Assembly: GCF_039908635.1 (NCBI RefSeq)
Contig: NZ_CP150918.1
Location: 744,001 to 808,000 of the forward strand
Origin: Pseudomonas purpurea
GTDB taxonomy: Bacteria; Pseudomonadota; Gammaproteobacteria; Pseudomonadales; Pseudomonadaceae
Direction: 5' to 3'
DNA length: 64,000 nucleotides
The notes beneath the pieces were generated by a model. That model saw only the letters and a program-made list of their open reading frames with translations, was not told the DNA's origin and searched no databases. Shown here piece after piece: positions 37,376 to 46,157 of the stretch. The stretch's first letter is position 1. Each line of letters begins with the position of its first letter. Made by a program: the position numbers and the translations under genes.

Positions 37376-37440
37376 GACCGGGTTGTCAGAAAATGTTCCG
37401 CTAGGCGCGGAAATTTCTGAGGGCCCGGTACGGTTTTTCT
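37376..37440 (+). terminator. Terminator of speA
   Basis: A three-step hairpin: ACCGGG / CCCGGT outer stem, TCAGAAA / TTTCTGA middle, TTCCGC / GCGGAA inner around TAGGC, followed by CGGTTTTTC. It begins about 17 bp after the speA stop codon. The remaining spacer to 37592 is AT-richer and should hold the vgrG promoter. Confidence 0.8.
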
Positions 37441-37592
37441 TCTTTTACTCGATGATTTTTTGCGCTCTGTTTCTATCAAACAGAGGCGGTCTTTATTTCG
37501 CGTAGGTCATTTCCTAAGTTGTACTTCTGCACTCTACTCGGCCATGTCTCTCAGCGAGAATCCCCGGCCGCCCCTCCTGTAGAGAAACGCCG

Positions 37593-39107
37593 ATGTTCGA
37601 TCCAGCCAGCGAGCCGTCATTTCGTCTGGACATAGCGGGCCAGCCCCATCCCCTTGATGTTTTAGCGTTTACCGGCCACGAGTCGATCAGCGAGCCGTTT
37701 GCCTTCGATCTGGAACTGTTGGTCAATGACCCGGACCTGGATCTGGCAGGCCTGCTGTATCGCTCGGCCTACTTGCAGTTTTCCAGTGGGCGCGGCGGTG
37801 TTCATGGGCAGATTCATGAAGTTGTTCAACGCGAACAGGGTGTGTCGCCCAGCCGTTGCCGGGTGCGCCTTGGGCCCAGGCTCGCCTGCCTGGCGCTGCG
37901 CTTCAGCCAACGGATTTTTACCGGGCTACCCGTACCTGAAATTCTCAGGCAGGTGCTGGATGAGCACGGTATCCGTCAAGACGAGTGCCGCTTCGAGTTG
38001 CAGGGTGATTACCCGGTTCGTGAGGTGTGCAGCCAGTACCGCGAATCGGACCTGCAATTTCTTCAGCGCTTGTGTGCCGAGGAAAAAATCCACTTTCACT
38101 TCCGGCACCGCAAGACCGGGCACCGTGTGGTGTTCGCAGACCGCCGGCAGAGTTTTCGCCGGGGTGCCTGCACGGTCTTTCGCGGTGAAGACAAACACGG
38201 GGCGATCAGGCAGTTGAAGGTGCTGGCGAAGACCGCTGGGGTCGGGCCACAGGCGCAGGGCGAGAGTGACTTGCCGGGCCTGCGCAGTGGCCTGGTGCTG
38301 CCGCTGGCGGGCCATCCCCTGGCGCACTTCAACCGCCTGTGGTTACTGACCCGGGTCGATCATCAAGGTGGCCAGCCGCAAGCGCTTGAGTATCGCAACC
38401 GCTTTCAGGCCATCCCCTTGGCCGTGCCGTTTGTCGTGAACGGGTCGCCGGTGAAGCCCCGGATGAGCGGCGTGCAGCGGGCATGGCGAGTCGATGCCGA
38501 AGGTGATGAACCGGGGCGAGTGGCCGTGCAGTTTGATTGGGTGTACCAGGGCGAGGGCGCCAAACCCAGTCATTGCTGGTTGGCTGCCCCGGTCGGTTCA
38601 GGGGCCGAACTGAACAGGGGCGATGCGGTGCTGGTTGGCTACGCCGAGGATGATCCGGACCGGCCCTTTATACACCGCGTCTTTCAGGACGTAGCGGCGC
38701 CTGCCGCGCCGTTGTTGCAGGCGTCGATCAGCCAGGCATTGTTGACGGATGACCGGCCCAGGCTGCAATTGTCGAGTGGCCTGGCGCTGACCTTCGAGGC
38801 CGACAGCGAGTTGCTGTTTACGGTCGGTGACAGCGCGATCAGGTTCAGCGGCAACGGACTCGAATTGTCCAGCGCTCACATCAGCCTTGTCGCTCAGGAG
38901 CCGGTGACTGCCAGTTCAGCAACGACCAGCCCGGACTGCGGTGTCGACACGGGTGCCGATCACGAAGGATTGCGCGGGTTGGTTCAGGCCAGTCATCCGT
39001 TGGTGCTGCTGTGCCTATTGCCAGAGGGCGGCAGTTTCGAACACTGCAGTGCTTCGGTCTGCACCTGCCGTTTGTTGGCGCGGTCCAGCCGAAGTGCCGC
39101 GCGATGA
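37593..39107 (+). CDS. Short T6SS tip protein VgrG-like
   Basis: 504 residues. The gp27-like part is clear (VLAFTGHESISEPFAFDLEL, PVPEILRQVLDEHGIRQD, QYRESDLQFLQRLCAEEKIH). So is the gp5-like OB fold (GVQRAWRVDAEGDEPGRVAV then FDWVYQGEGAKPSHCWLAAP and RPFIHRVFQD). After it, only about 130 residues remain instead of a long needle, and the protein ends in a Cys-rich segment (VLLCLLPEGGSFEHCSASVC). No frameshift is visible: the stop overlaps the next start (ATGA). VgrG caps the Hcp tube and carries effectors. No other T6SS core gene is present here, so it must use a machine encoded elsewhere. Confidence 0.85.
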   Translation: MFDPASEPSFRLDIAGQPHPLDVLAFTGHESISEPFAFDLELLVNDPDLDLAGLLYRSAYLQFSSGRGGVHGQIHEVVQREQGVSPSRCRVRLGPRLACLALRFSQRIFTGLPVPEILRQVLDEHGIRQDECRFELQGDYPVREVCSQYRESDLQFLQRLCAEEKIHFHFRHRKTGHRVVFADRRQSFRRGACTVFRGEDKHGAIRQLKVLAKTAGVGPQAQGESDLPGLRSGLVLPLAGHPLAHFNRLWLLTRVDHQGGQPQALEYRNRFQAIPLAVPFVVNGSPVKPRMSGVQRAWRVDAEGDEPGRVAVQFDWVYQGEGAKPSHCWLAAPVGSGAELNRGDAVLVGYAEDDPDRPFIHRVFQDVAAPAAPLLQASISQALLTDDRPRLQLSSGLALTFEADSELLFTVGDSAIRFSGNGLELSSAHISLVAQEPVTASSATTSPDCGVDTGADHEGLRGLVQASHPLVLLCLLPEGGSFEHCSASVCTCRLLARSSRSAAR

Positions 39108-39901
39108 GCGCTGTCCTGACCCCAGAGGCCACGCCGCAGTGGCTGTTGCTTGATGTTCCGGGATCGCCGCAATCGGCGCTGAACTTGCAGCAACAGTTTG
39201 CCGATGTGCCACGCTTTTCGGTGTTCGAGGGCACGGACCTGCACGCTGTTCGCGCCAGTGGCCCGCTGTTGGTCGAGTTGAGCCCGCGCTCGATGCTGGG
39301 GGCTGAGTGTCGGCGTGAGCCCCTGGCCTGGCCAGGTTTGCTGTTGGCCAGCCCGGCGCCCATGTCGCAACTGCTGGAGCATTTGCAGCGGATGCTGACG
39401 GTCACCTTCAGCCTGCATTACAAAGGCTTGCTGAGTTACTACAACCCGCAGACCGCCAGCTACTTTTTTGACGTGGACGATGCCGGTGAGTTGAGCCGCT
39501 GGTTGGGGCCGATCAATCAACTTCACTGGTACGGGGGCACTTGGGCCGATCAGGCTACCGGCAGTTTGGGGTGGCAGCATTTGGTCAATCCACGGTTGGC
39601 GGTCAGTGGCCTGGCAATCGAAGACAGCCTGAGTGCCGGTCAGCAAGCCCGGTTGCAGACTTGCCTGTTGGAACGACATGCCTGGCACTGGTGTCGCTCG
39701 ACCGGTCGCGACTATGACCTTATCTGGCGTCACTTGCAGGAAGGGCTTGAATGGGGGCTGAGTGACAGCCCCGTGCTCGATGGCTGGTTACGGTTACGCT
39801 TGCAGCACCCGTCGGCGACGGTGCCGCTTGATTGGCCCGGATACACCCAGCAGGAGCGGCTGGATTATTTGCGCAACCGTTGGCAGAGCGATTCTTCCTG
39901 A
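39104..39901 (+). CDS. DUF4123 (Tap/TEC) T6SS effector adaptor
   Basis: 265 residues from ATG 39104-39106 (MSAVLTPEATPQWLLLDVPG), overlapping the vgrG stop. The DUF4123 domain fills most of the protein: SALNLQQQFADVPRFSVFEG, the conserved GPLLVELSPRSM, GLLLASPAPMSQLLEHLQRM and LSYYNPQTASYFFDV. These adaptors load an effector onto its cognate VgrG. Normally the effector and immunity genes follow; here the next gene, 25 bp away, is a MATE exporter on the other strand. The client effector must be elsewhere or lost. Confidence 0.88.
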   Translation: MSAVLTPEATPQWLLLDVPGSPQSALNLQQQFADVPRFSVFEGTDLHAVRASGPLLVELSPRSMLGAECRREPLAWPGLLLASPAPMSQLLEHLQRMLTVTFSLHYKGLLSYYNPQTASYFFDVDDAGELSRWLGPINQLHWYGGTWADQATGSLGWQHLVNPRLAVSGLAIEDSLSAGQQARLQTCLLERHAWHWCRSTGRDYDLIWRHLQEGLEWGLSDSPVLDGWLRLRLQHPSATVPLDWPGYTQQERLDYLRNRWQSDSS

Positions 39902-39925
39902 GCGGCGTGAAGCCGGGAGGGCGGT

Positions 39926-41275
39926 TCAGTGAACATGACCGCTGAACCACGCATCCTGCCTGCGCAGGTGCCAGGCGAAGGCGGCGAGAGTCAGGCTGCG
40001 CAGCAGCATGAACAGCAGAAAGGTCAGCCACAGGCCATGGTTGCCATAACCTTGCAGCGCCCAGCCGAACGGCAGCAGCAACAACACCGTCAGCAGCATG
40101 CCGTTGCGCATTTCCCGGGCACGGGTGGCGCCGATGAACAGGCCGTCGAGCAGGTAGCTCCACACGGCAATCAGCGGCAAGGCGGCAAGGTAGGGCAGGT
40201 AGATGAACGCGGTGTCGCGCACGCTCTGGATGTTGGTCTGCATCTCGATGAACAGATGACCGGCGAAGAGAAACAGCAACGCAAACCCCAGGCTGGCGAT
40301 CAACGACCAGCCGCAGGCAACCACCAGCGAACGGCGCAAGGCCTGCCGGTCACGGGCGCCGATGGCGTGGCCGCATAACGCTTCCACGGCATGGGCCAGA
40401 CCATCGAGGGCGTGAGCAGTCAGCAGCAGGCCGTTGAGCAGTAATGCGTTGGCGGCAACGGTGGCGTCGCCCAGCCGGGCGCCCTGCACGGTGATCAGGA
40501 AAAACACCGATTGCAACGCCAGGCTGCGAATGAAGATGTCACGGTTGACTGCCAACAGCGGTCGCCAGCTCTGCCACACCGCCAGTGCGGCCCAGGCGAT
40601 GTGACCCGGATAGGCGCGCAACGCCTTGCCGGTCATGGCCAGGCCGACCAGGGCGCCGGTCCATTCGGCGATCACCGAGGCCCGCGCCGCACCGACCACG
40701 CCCCACTCCAACCCGAGGACAAACCACAGGTTCAGCGCAATGTTCACCAGGTTGGTGGTCAGCAGAATCGCCAGCGGCGCGCGGGCATTCTGCGTGCCCA
40801 GGAACCAGCCGACCAAGGCATAACTGGCCAGGGCTGCCGGCAAGCCAAACAGACGGGTGTGGAAAAACTCGCGGGTCAGTTGATCGAGTTCCGCCGACGG
40901 TTGCATGAAGTGCAGCGCGACCCCGCTCAGCGGAACGCCCAGCACCCCCAGCACCAGCGACAGCCCCATGGCCAGCAGCAAGCCTTGCAACAGAATCTGG
41001 CGCAACGCCGCACCATCCCCGCGCCCGGCGGCCTGGGCGGCAAAACCGGTGGAGCCCATGCGCAGGAAACCCATGGCCCAGGCCAGAAAAGTGTACAGGC
41101 TGGCGCCCACCGCGACGGCGCCGAGTTGGTGGGCGTGGGGCAGGTGGCCGATCACCGTGCTGTCGACCAGCGCCACCAGCGGCACGGAAATGTTCGACAG
41201 AATCATTGGCGCGGCGAGCGCCCAGACACGGCGATGGGTCGGGCGATCGCGCCAGTCGGTGATCAGGGTGGGCAT
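39926..41275 (-). CDS. MATE family efflux transporter (DinF-like)
   Basis: 449 residues with twelve hydrophobic segments, the normal MATE topology. The start MPTLITDWRDRPTHRRVWAL is followed by APMILSNISVPLVALVDSTV, a MATE N-lobe signature, and the C-lobe repeats the pattern (SVFFLITVQGARLGDATVAA). The DinF branch is suggested by VIGHLPHAHQLGAVAVGASL. The family exports drugs or metabolites using Na+ or H+; the substrate cannot be read from the sequence. It converges with the T6SS adaptor gene, ending 24 bp from it. Confidence 0.9.
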   Translation of the reverse strand: MPTLITDWRDRPTHRRVWALAAPMILSNISVPLVALVDSTVIGHLPHAHQLGAVAVGASLYTFLAWAMGFLRMGSTGFAAQAAGRGDGAALRQILLQGLLLAMGLSLVLGVLGVPLSGVALHFMQPSAELDQLTREFFHTRLFGLPAALASYALVGWFLGTQNARAPLAILLTTNLVNIALNLWFVLGLEWGVVGAARASVIAEWTGALVGLAMTGKALRAYPGHIAWAALAVWQSWRPLLAVNRDIFIRSLALQSVFFLITVQGARLGDATVAANALLLNGLLLTAHALDGLAHAVEALCGHAIGARDRQALRRSLVVACGWSLIASLGFALLFLFAGHLFIEMQTNIQSVRDTAFIYLPYLAALPLIAVWSYLLDGLFIGATRAREMRNGMLLTVLLLLPFGWALQGYGNHGLWLTFLLFMLLRSLTLAAFAWHLRRQDAWFSGHVH

Positions 41276-41346
41276 GCGGGCTCCTTATTGAGCCGGCATT
41301 GTAGCGGCAGGCTGACGTTTGGCAGCGGTACAGTTGCGGGGTTTGA

Positions 41347-41640
41347 TCAGTGAATGATCCAGCTCAGCAGCCACAACCCGAGGACCAGCCAGATGATTCC
41401 CATGACGATCGAGGCGCGCATAAAGGCGCGGATCGCCGAGTACAGCAGCATCAAGCCGATGATCAGCGTGAGGATGCTGACGAGTGAGGCGTCCATGCCC
41501 AGCGCTCGCGAAAGCCCGTCGATAAAGTTGCCGCCCGCGTGGGTCAGCATGTTGAACAGGCCACTGAGGCCGTCGACGATGAACCGGATGACCGAGCCCA
41601 GCGCCTGGCCGAGCCATTCGAAAAAGCTTTCTACCTGCAT
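41347..41640 (-). CDS. Small membrane protein, unknown function
   Basis: 97 residues from ATG 41638-41640 (MQVESFFEWLGQALGSVIRF), with AGGA 8 bp upstream; the frame is open to 41718 but that part lacks coding character. An amphipathic N-terminal half is followed by two adjacent hydrophobic segments (LVSILTLIIGLMLLYSAI and ASIVMGIIWLVLGLWLLSWI). No domain is recognised. It lies upstream of the MATE gene on the same strand (71 bp) and is divergent from the MazG-like gene. Confidence 0.7.
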   Translation of the reverse strand: MQVESFFEWLGQALGSVIRFIVDGLSGLFNMLTHAGGNFIDGLSRALGMDASLVSILTLIIGLMLLYSAIRAFMRASIVMGIIWLVLGLWLLSWIIH

Positions 41641-41818
41641 GTGTGCGTCCTGATTAAAAAGAGGGCGGGGTGCCGGCGCAAGCCTTGGGCACGACCGGTG
41701 TCGGGGAGTTCCCTGCAATCATAGTGGTTTGCCACGTTGTCGGTACATCGGGATGCGGCAGCTGCCTCTTGCCTTCAACGCCCAAGCCCCCGAAGCTATA
41801 GGCCTTCAGGAGAGCCCG

Positions 41819-42121
41819 ATGAACCTTGTTGAACTGACCGAACGCCTACACTGCATCCGCGACCGCAATGATTGGCGGCAATTTCACAGCCCGAAAAACC
41901 TGGCCATGGCCGCCAGCGTGGAAATGGCCGAGCTGGTGGAAATCTTCCAATGGCTCAGCGAAGACCAGTCGCGTCAGCTACCGGCGGAAAAACTGGCCCA
42001 CGCCGGGCAGGAAGTCGGCGACATCGTGCTCTACCTACTGCTGCTGTGCAGCGAGTTGGGGTTGGACATGGAACAGGTGGTGCGCAGCAAACTCGCAGAC
42101 AGCGAACGGCGGTTCAGCTGA
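41819..42121 (+). CDS. MazG-like nucleotide pyrophosphohydrolase
   Basis: 100 residues from ATG 41819-41821, with AGGAG just upstream; the frame is open to 41729 without a better start. The single MazG-type four-helix domain shows the metal-binding pattern E-x-x-E (VEMAELVEIFQWLS) and later EVGDIVLYLLLLC (E-x-x-D). This resembles the RS21-C6/dCTPase branch, which cleaves non-canonical or excess dNTPs to monophosphates. Its stop shares one base with the next start (TGATG), so it is translationally coupled to the methyltransferase gene. Confidence 0.9.
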   Translation: MNLVELTERLHCIRDRNDWRQFHSPKNLAMAASVEMAELVEIFQWLSEDQSRQLPAEKLAHAGQEVGDIVLYLLLLCSELGLDMEQVVRSKLADSERRFS

Positions 42122-42870
42122 TGAGCGACCGTCATTTCGATCAGTTGGCGACCCGTTTCGCCGAAAAAATCTACGGTGGCGCCAAGGGTGCGATTCGCCT
42201 TGCGGTGCTTCAGGCCGACCTGGCTGAAACCCTGCCGGACCGCCCGCTGCGGGTGCTGGACATCGGCGCCGGCCTTGGCCACATGTCGTTGTGGCTGGCT
42301 GAACGTGGCCATCACGTGACCTTGGCCGAACCGGCCGAACCCATGCTGGAAGGTGCTCGCCAGCGCTTTGCCGACGCCGGGCAAACGGCGACCTTCATCC
42401 AGGCTCCGTGGCAGGACTTGCTCGGTCAGCTCACCGAACCTTACGACCTGGTGTTGTGCCATGCGGTGCTGGAATGGCTGGCCGAACCTCACGCGATTCT
42501 GCCGGTGCTGCACCAACTGACAACGAAAGAAGGCTGGCTGTCGCTGGCGTTCTATAACCGCGATGCACTGATTTATCGCAACTTGCTCAAGGGTCATTTC
42601 CGCAAGATGCGCAAGAACGACATGGCTGGGGAGAAGCAGAGCCTGACCCCGCAAATGCCGTTGGACCCACGCGAGTTGGCGGCAAAACTGGAAGGCCTGT
42701 GGCAGGTCGAAACCCAGAGCGGCGTGAGGGTGTTCCACGACTATATGCCGGTGGAGTTCCAGGCCCGCGCCGAGTTGCTGGACTTGCTGGAAATGGAACT
42801 GGCCCATCGTCGTCATCCAAGCTTTGCCGGACTTGGGCGTTATTTGCACTGGATCTGCCGTCCGGTTTAA
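42121..42870 (+). CDS. cmoM: tRNA 5-carboxymethoxyuridine methyltransferase, CmoM-like
   Basis: 249 residues from ATG 42121-42123. Class I SAM methyltransferase: motif I VLDIGAGLGHMSLWLAERGH, then PYDLVLCHAVLEWLAEPHAI and the post-motif GWLSLAFYNRDALIYRNLLK. The start (FDQLATRFAEKIYGGAKGAI, RLAVLQADL) and the YRNLLKGHFRKM segment fit CmoM/SmtA, which methylates cmo5U34 of tRNA to mcmo5U. The size is close to that of the E. coli enzyme. Assignment to CmoM rather than another SmtA-like enzyme rests on these motifs only. Confidence 0.8.
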   Translation: MSDRHFDQLATRFAEKIYGGAKGAIRLAVLQADLAETLPDRPLRVLDIGAGLGHMSLWLAERGHHVTLAEPAEPMLEGARQRFADAGQTATFIQAPWQDLLGQLTEPYDLVLCHAVLEWLAEPHAILPVLHQLTTKEGWLSLAFYNRDALIYRNLLKGHFRKMRKNDMAGEKQSLTPQMPLDPRELAAKLEGLWQVETQSGVRVFHDYMPVEFQARAELLDLLEMELAHRRHPSFAGLGRYLHWICRPV

Positions 42871-42891
42871 ACCGGCAGTCGTGGAGGCCGC

Positions 42892-43500
42892 ATGAACCCT
42901 CGATTTGGATTGATCGTGCTGTGCCTGGGGCTGGCTGCCTGTGAGGGCAGCAATCCGTATGTCGCCACGTCCAACCCCTTGCCGCCGGCCCCGGCGCAAG
43001 CGGCCAATACGTTCGATCGCAGCGCCTACCCGGCACCGCCACGCGATTATGGGCGCTATCGCAATTGGGCCTGGCTCAATGGGCGCTTGCCGGCGGGTTC
43101 GGCCTGGGCAGACTCCTCGCAGATTGCCGAAGCGGTCGGTAGCGCCCTCGATCAACAGGGCTTGCGACCACGCTATGACAACCGCCCGGCAGACCTTTGG
43201 GTCAGCGCCGACCTGCGTCTGGAAAAACGCCTGCGTCAGGTCCAGGACGATTACGGTTACGGCGGGTACGGCGGCTACAACCGCTATGGCAACGGTTACG
43301 GCATGTACGGCAGCGTGCCGATTGTGCGCACCTATGAGGTTGACGTGGTGGTGGTCCGGATCAACCTGTTCGACGGCGCCAGCGGTCAACCGGTCTGGAG
43401 CGCCAGCGCCGAGACCAGCAGCCAGGGTTCGCAGATCGAGCGCGCCGATGCCTTGCGTGAAGCTGTGGAAAAGGCCATGTCGGCGTATCCTCCTAGTTAG
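42892..43500 (+). CDS. DUF4136 lipoprotein with Gly/Tyr-rich loop
   Basis: 202 residues. The signal peptide ends in a lipobox (LGLAACEGS), so cysteine 17 should be lipidated. The DUF4136 domain shows [12 protein letters not shown] near the start, then [16 protein letters not shown] and [14 protein letters not shown]. An insert of about 25 residues rich in Gly and Tyr ([20 protein letters not shown]) precedes [20 protein letters not shown] and the final [14 protein letters not shown]. The domain's function is unknown; it is common in outer-membrane lipoproteins. A second DUF4136 gene follows 40 bp later. Confidence 0.85.
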   Translation: MNPRFGLIVLCLGLAACEGSNPYVATSNPLPPAPAQAANTFDRSAYPAPPRDYGRYRNWAWLNGRLPAGSAWADSSQIAEAVGSALDQQGLRPRYDNRPADLWVSADLRLEKRLRQVQDDYGYGGYGGYNRYGNGYGMYGSVPIVRTYEVDVVVVRINLFDGASGQPVWSASAETSSQGSQIERADALREAVEKAMSAYPPS

Positions 43501-43540
43501 CAACACCCCTGGGGCAGATGTCTTCAACCGGAGAAAAATC

Positions 43541-44098
43541 ATGGTCCGCCGTTTCGCTTTACTGGCTTGCGCCGTGCTGCTCAGCGCCTGCCAAAGCAAC
43601 CAGGTCAATCACGACTTCGACGCCAGTCGCGACTTCTCGGCCTATCGCAGCTGGAGCTGGAAAGCGCCCGCGTTGCAGTACCGCCCGGACGATCCTCGCA
43701 TCAAGAGCGACCTTACCGAACAACGCATCCGCCAGGCCGTTGCCGATCAGTTGGATCAACGTGGTCTGCGCCCGGCGGCGGCCGGTGCCCGGGCTGACGT
43801 CAATGTGCAGGCTTACCTGATCGTCGAAGACCGTCAGCAGCAAGTGACCACCAATTACGGCGGTGGCTGGGGCCAGCCATGGAACGGTTACTGGGGCGGG
43901 CCGATGTACAACGAAACCCGCAACGTCACCTATAAAGTGGCGACCCTGCAGATCGACCTGCTCGATGGCAAGGACGGCAAACTGGTGTGGCGCGGCAGCG
44001 ACGAGCAAATGCTCAGCAGTACGCCGAAACCGTCGGATCGCAGCGCCGCAATCCGCGAAACGGTAGGGCGGATACTGGCCAACTACCCGCCTCGGTAA
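43541..44098 (+). CDS. DUF4136 lipoprotein, second copy
   Basis: 185 residues from ATG 43541 with CGGAGAAAAATC upstream. Lipobox LLSACQSN gives a lipidated cysteine 17. The domain matches its upstream neighbour segment by segment: FDASRDFSAYRSWSWKAP, TEQRIRQAVADQLDQRGLRP, ADVNVQAYLIVEDR, a Gly/Trp-rich loop (NYGGGWGQPWNGYWGG), KVATLQIDLLDGKDGKLVWR and AIRETVGRILANYPPR. The tandem pair is an ancient duplication. A strong terminator follows directly, so the operon ends here. Confidence 0.85.
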   Translation: MVRRFALLACAVLLSACQSNQVNHDFDASRDFSAYRSWSWKAPALQYRPDDPRIKSDLTEQRIRQAVADQLDQRGLRPAAAGARADVNVQAYLIVEDRQQQVTTNYGGGWGQPWNGYWGGPMYNETRNVTYKVATLQIDLLDGKDGKLVWRGSDEQMLSSTPKPSDRSAAIRETVGRILANYPPR

Positions 44099-44103
44099 CC
44101 TCA

Positions 44104-44136
44104 CGAAGATCGCCTCCACTACGGAGGCGATCTTCG
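44104..44136 (+). terminator. Terminator after the DUF4136 pair
   Basis: Perfect 14-bp stem CGAAGATCGCCTCC / GGAGGCGATCTTCG with a 5-nt loop, followed by TTTC, 5 bp after the stop codon. Confidence 0.85.
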
Positions 44137-44178
44137 TTTCAGGGATGCCAATTTCCATCTCCGGCGTACTCGACGGGT

Positions 44179-44190
44179 GTTGACTACACT
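44179..44190 (-). promoter_or_regulatory. GTAGTC-type motif upstream of tadG
   Basis: Minus-strand AGTGTAGTCAAC, 54 bp before the tadG start. It shares the core GTAGTC-N-AC with the sites at 49938 and 56290, all next to pilus operon starts. A role as PprB binding site is inference. Confidence 0.35.
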
Positions 44191-44243
44191 GCTGAGCATC
44201 GATGGAGGTAGCGCTCGGCCTTGTGCCGACAAAGGAGTGCGCC

Positions 44244-46157
44244 ATGCCCGCTCATTTTCGCGGCCCGAACGGGCAACGTGGCGCCATTGGCCTGATCGCG
44301 GCATTGACCATGGGGGTGGCGCTGCTGTTCGTGCTGGTGGTGGTCGACACCGGTCGGCTGTACCTGGAGCGGCGCTCGTTGCAGCGGGTGGTCGACACGG
44401 CGGCACTGGAAGCGATCAGCCGCGACGGCAATTGCCTGCCAGGCCTGAGCGCCGCCACGTACGTCACGCAGAGTGCGACCCGCAACGGTTTTATCGTCGA
44501 CCCCAACCGGACGCTTGCCACCACCTGCGGCACCTTGCAAACCGGTGTCGGCGGCATTCGGGCATTCATCGTCGATGCCAGCAAGTCGACGGCGATTCGG
44601 GTGATCGGCACTCATACGGTGTCCACCAGCATTGCGGCCGGAGTTGCCGCGCTGTTTTCCGGTGGGCCACTGAACCTCAACACCCAATTGACGGCCACCG
44701 CCGTTGCCGCCGAGCCCAAGGCAACACTGGCGCAATTGAGCATTCGCAGCACGCTGGCGAGCGTCGACACCGCCCGCTCAAACATCCTGAATCCGCTGTT
44801 TTCGGGCCTGCTTGGCGGCAACGTCAACCTGACGGCTGCGGGCTGGGATGGGCTGGTCAAGACCGACGTCAATTTGCTCAAGTACATGGACCAGTTGGCT
44901 ATCCAGTTGGGGGTGACGGCGGGCGACTACACCGCGTTGCTGAATCAGCAAGGCACGGTGACCCAATTCCTGAAGGCCGCCGTGACCGTCGCCAACCTCA
45001 ACGGCGCCACGGCCACGGTGGTCACGGCATTGGGTGACCTGCAACTGGGCGCGGCCAATGCCAGGCCGATCAAACTGGGGGATGTGCTTCAACTGCAAAC
45101 TGGCACGCAGATGGCCGGCCTGGATGCCACGGTGCAGTTGTTCCAACTGGTTCAGGCGTTTGTCCAGTTGGCGAGCATGAACAGTGGCGTGAGCGCGACG
45201 GTGCCGCTGAATGTGTTGGGCCTGGCGGGCGTGAGCACCCTTATCAAAGTGGTTCAGCCACCGCAGTTCTCGGCGGTAGGCGACCCTGAACTGGCCAAGG
45301 CTGCGCCGCTGGGAGCGAACAGGATTTACGTGCGCACCGCCCAGGTCCGAATCCTGACAACCGTTGACCTGTCCCTGATCAACGTGGTGCTGCAACTGGT
45401 CAATACGTTGTTGAGCACGGTCGTTGTGGCGATCAACACCTTGCTGGCACCGGGCTGTTTGCTGGGCACCTGTACCCAGACCGATCTGGAGATCACGCCC
45501 AACGGAATCAACCTCAATGTCGGTCTGGAAGCAGGGATTGGCAGCAGCTATGTCACCGACTACACCTGCGTCAGCCCCACCAGTAAAAGCCTGACCGCCA
45601 CCACCGAGGTGAGCGCTGCTCGCGTCGGTGTCGGGCAGGTCAACGCAGCGTCCTGGTTGGCATCGGGTGGCGATTTTTCACCCTTGACCCTGGTCGATAT
45701 CGGTTCGAAAACCTGCCATTTTGGCAGTTGCGGTCCGCGTATCCCGTTTGCTGGTGGCGGGTTGGAAGTTCAGGTCAACAGCCCGATTGCCGGGACCCTC
45801 GAGCCCAATTACACCTACGTCAACCCGCAAGAGATCAACGTACCGCCGCTGCCGTTGCACACGGTGTCCGTGTCGGGGGTGGTGAACAGTCTGAACGGGA
45901 CTTTGGGCGGCATCACGCTGATTTCCCATGCGCCGACCCTTACCGGCAGCTTGTTGGGGGTGTTGCTCAATACGCTGGTTACGACGCTGAATCAGGTCGT
46001 CGGGCTCTTGACGTCGGCCATCAGCGGTTTACTCGCGCCGCTGGTCGATTCGCTGGTCAACGCCTTGCTGTTCAACCTGGGGATCGACGTCAACAAAGTG
46101 GACGTGGGCTTCAACCTCACGTGCGGGCAGAAAGGCAAAGCCTACCTGGTGATTTAG
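44244..46157 (+). CDS. tadG: TadG-like Flp pilus assembly protein
   Basis: 637 residues from ATG 44244-44246 with AAAGGAG at the right distance; an earlier in-frame ATG (44202) has no such box. The N-terminus is a Tad-type pilin-like helix (RGAIGLIAALTMGVALLFVL, then DTGRLYLERRSLQRVVDTAA), anchoring the protein in the inner membrane. The rest is a large periplasmic region with repeated Leu/Val/Asn-rich segments (LVNTLLSTVVVAINTLLAPG) and few recognisable domains. TadG homologues act in assembly of type IVb Flp pili. It ends within 4 bp of the convergent pprA gene. Confidence 0.82.
   Translation: MPAHFRGPNGQRGAIGLIAALTMGVALLFVLVVVDTGRLYLERRSLQRVVDTAALEAISRDGNCLPGLSAATYVTQSATRNGFIVDPNRTLATTCGTLQTGVGGIRAFIVDASKSTAIRVIGTHTVSTSIAAGVAALFSGGPLNLNTQLTATAVAAEPKATLAQLSIRSTLASVDTARSNILNPLFSGLLGGNVNLTAAGWDGLVKTDVNLLKYMDQLAIQLGVTAGDYTALLNQQGTVTQFLKAAVTVANLNGATATVVTALGDLQLGAANARPIKLGDVLQLQTGTQMAGLDATVQLFQLVQAFVQLASMNSGVSATVPLNVLGLAGVSTLIKVVQPPQFSAVGDPELAKAAPLGANRIYVRTAQVRILTTVDLSLINVVLQLVNTLLSTVVVAINTLLAPGCLLGTCTQTDLEITPNGINLNVGLEAGIGSSYVTDYTCVSPTSKSLTATTEVSAARVGVGQVNAASWLASGGDFSPLTLVDIGSKTCHFGSCGPRIPFAGGGLEVQVNSPIAGTLEPNYTYVNPQEINVPPLPLHTVSVSGVVNSLNGTLGGITLISHAPTLTGSLLGVLLNTLVTTLNQVVGLLTSAISGLLAPLVDSLVNALLFNLGIDVNKVDVGFNLTCGQKGKAYLVI

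Noticed and set aside
37593..39107. VgrG shortened by a frameshift
   Set aside because: The stop overlaps the adaptor start as ATGA, and no conserved VgrG needle sequence was found in other frames downstream, so the end looks natural.
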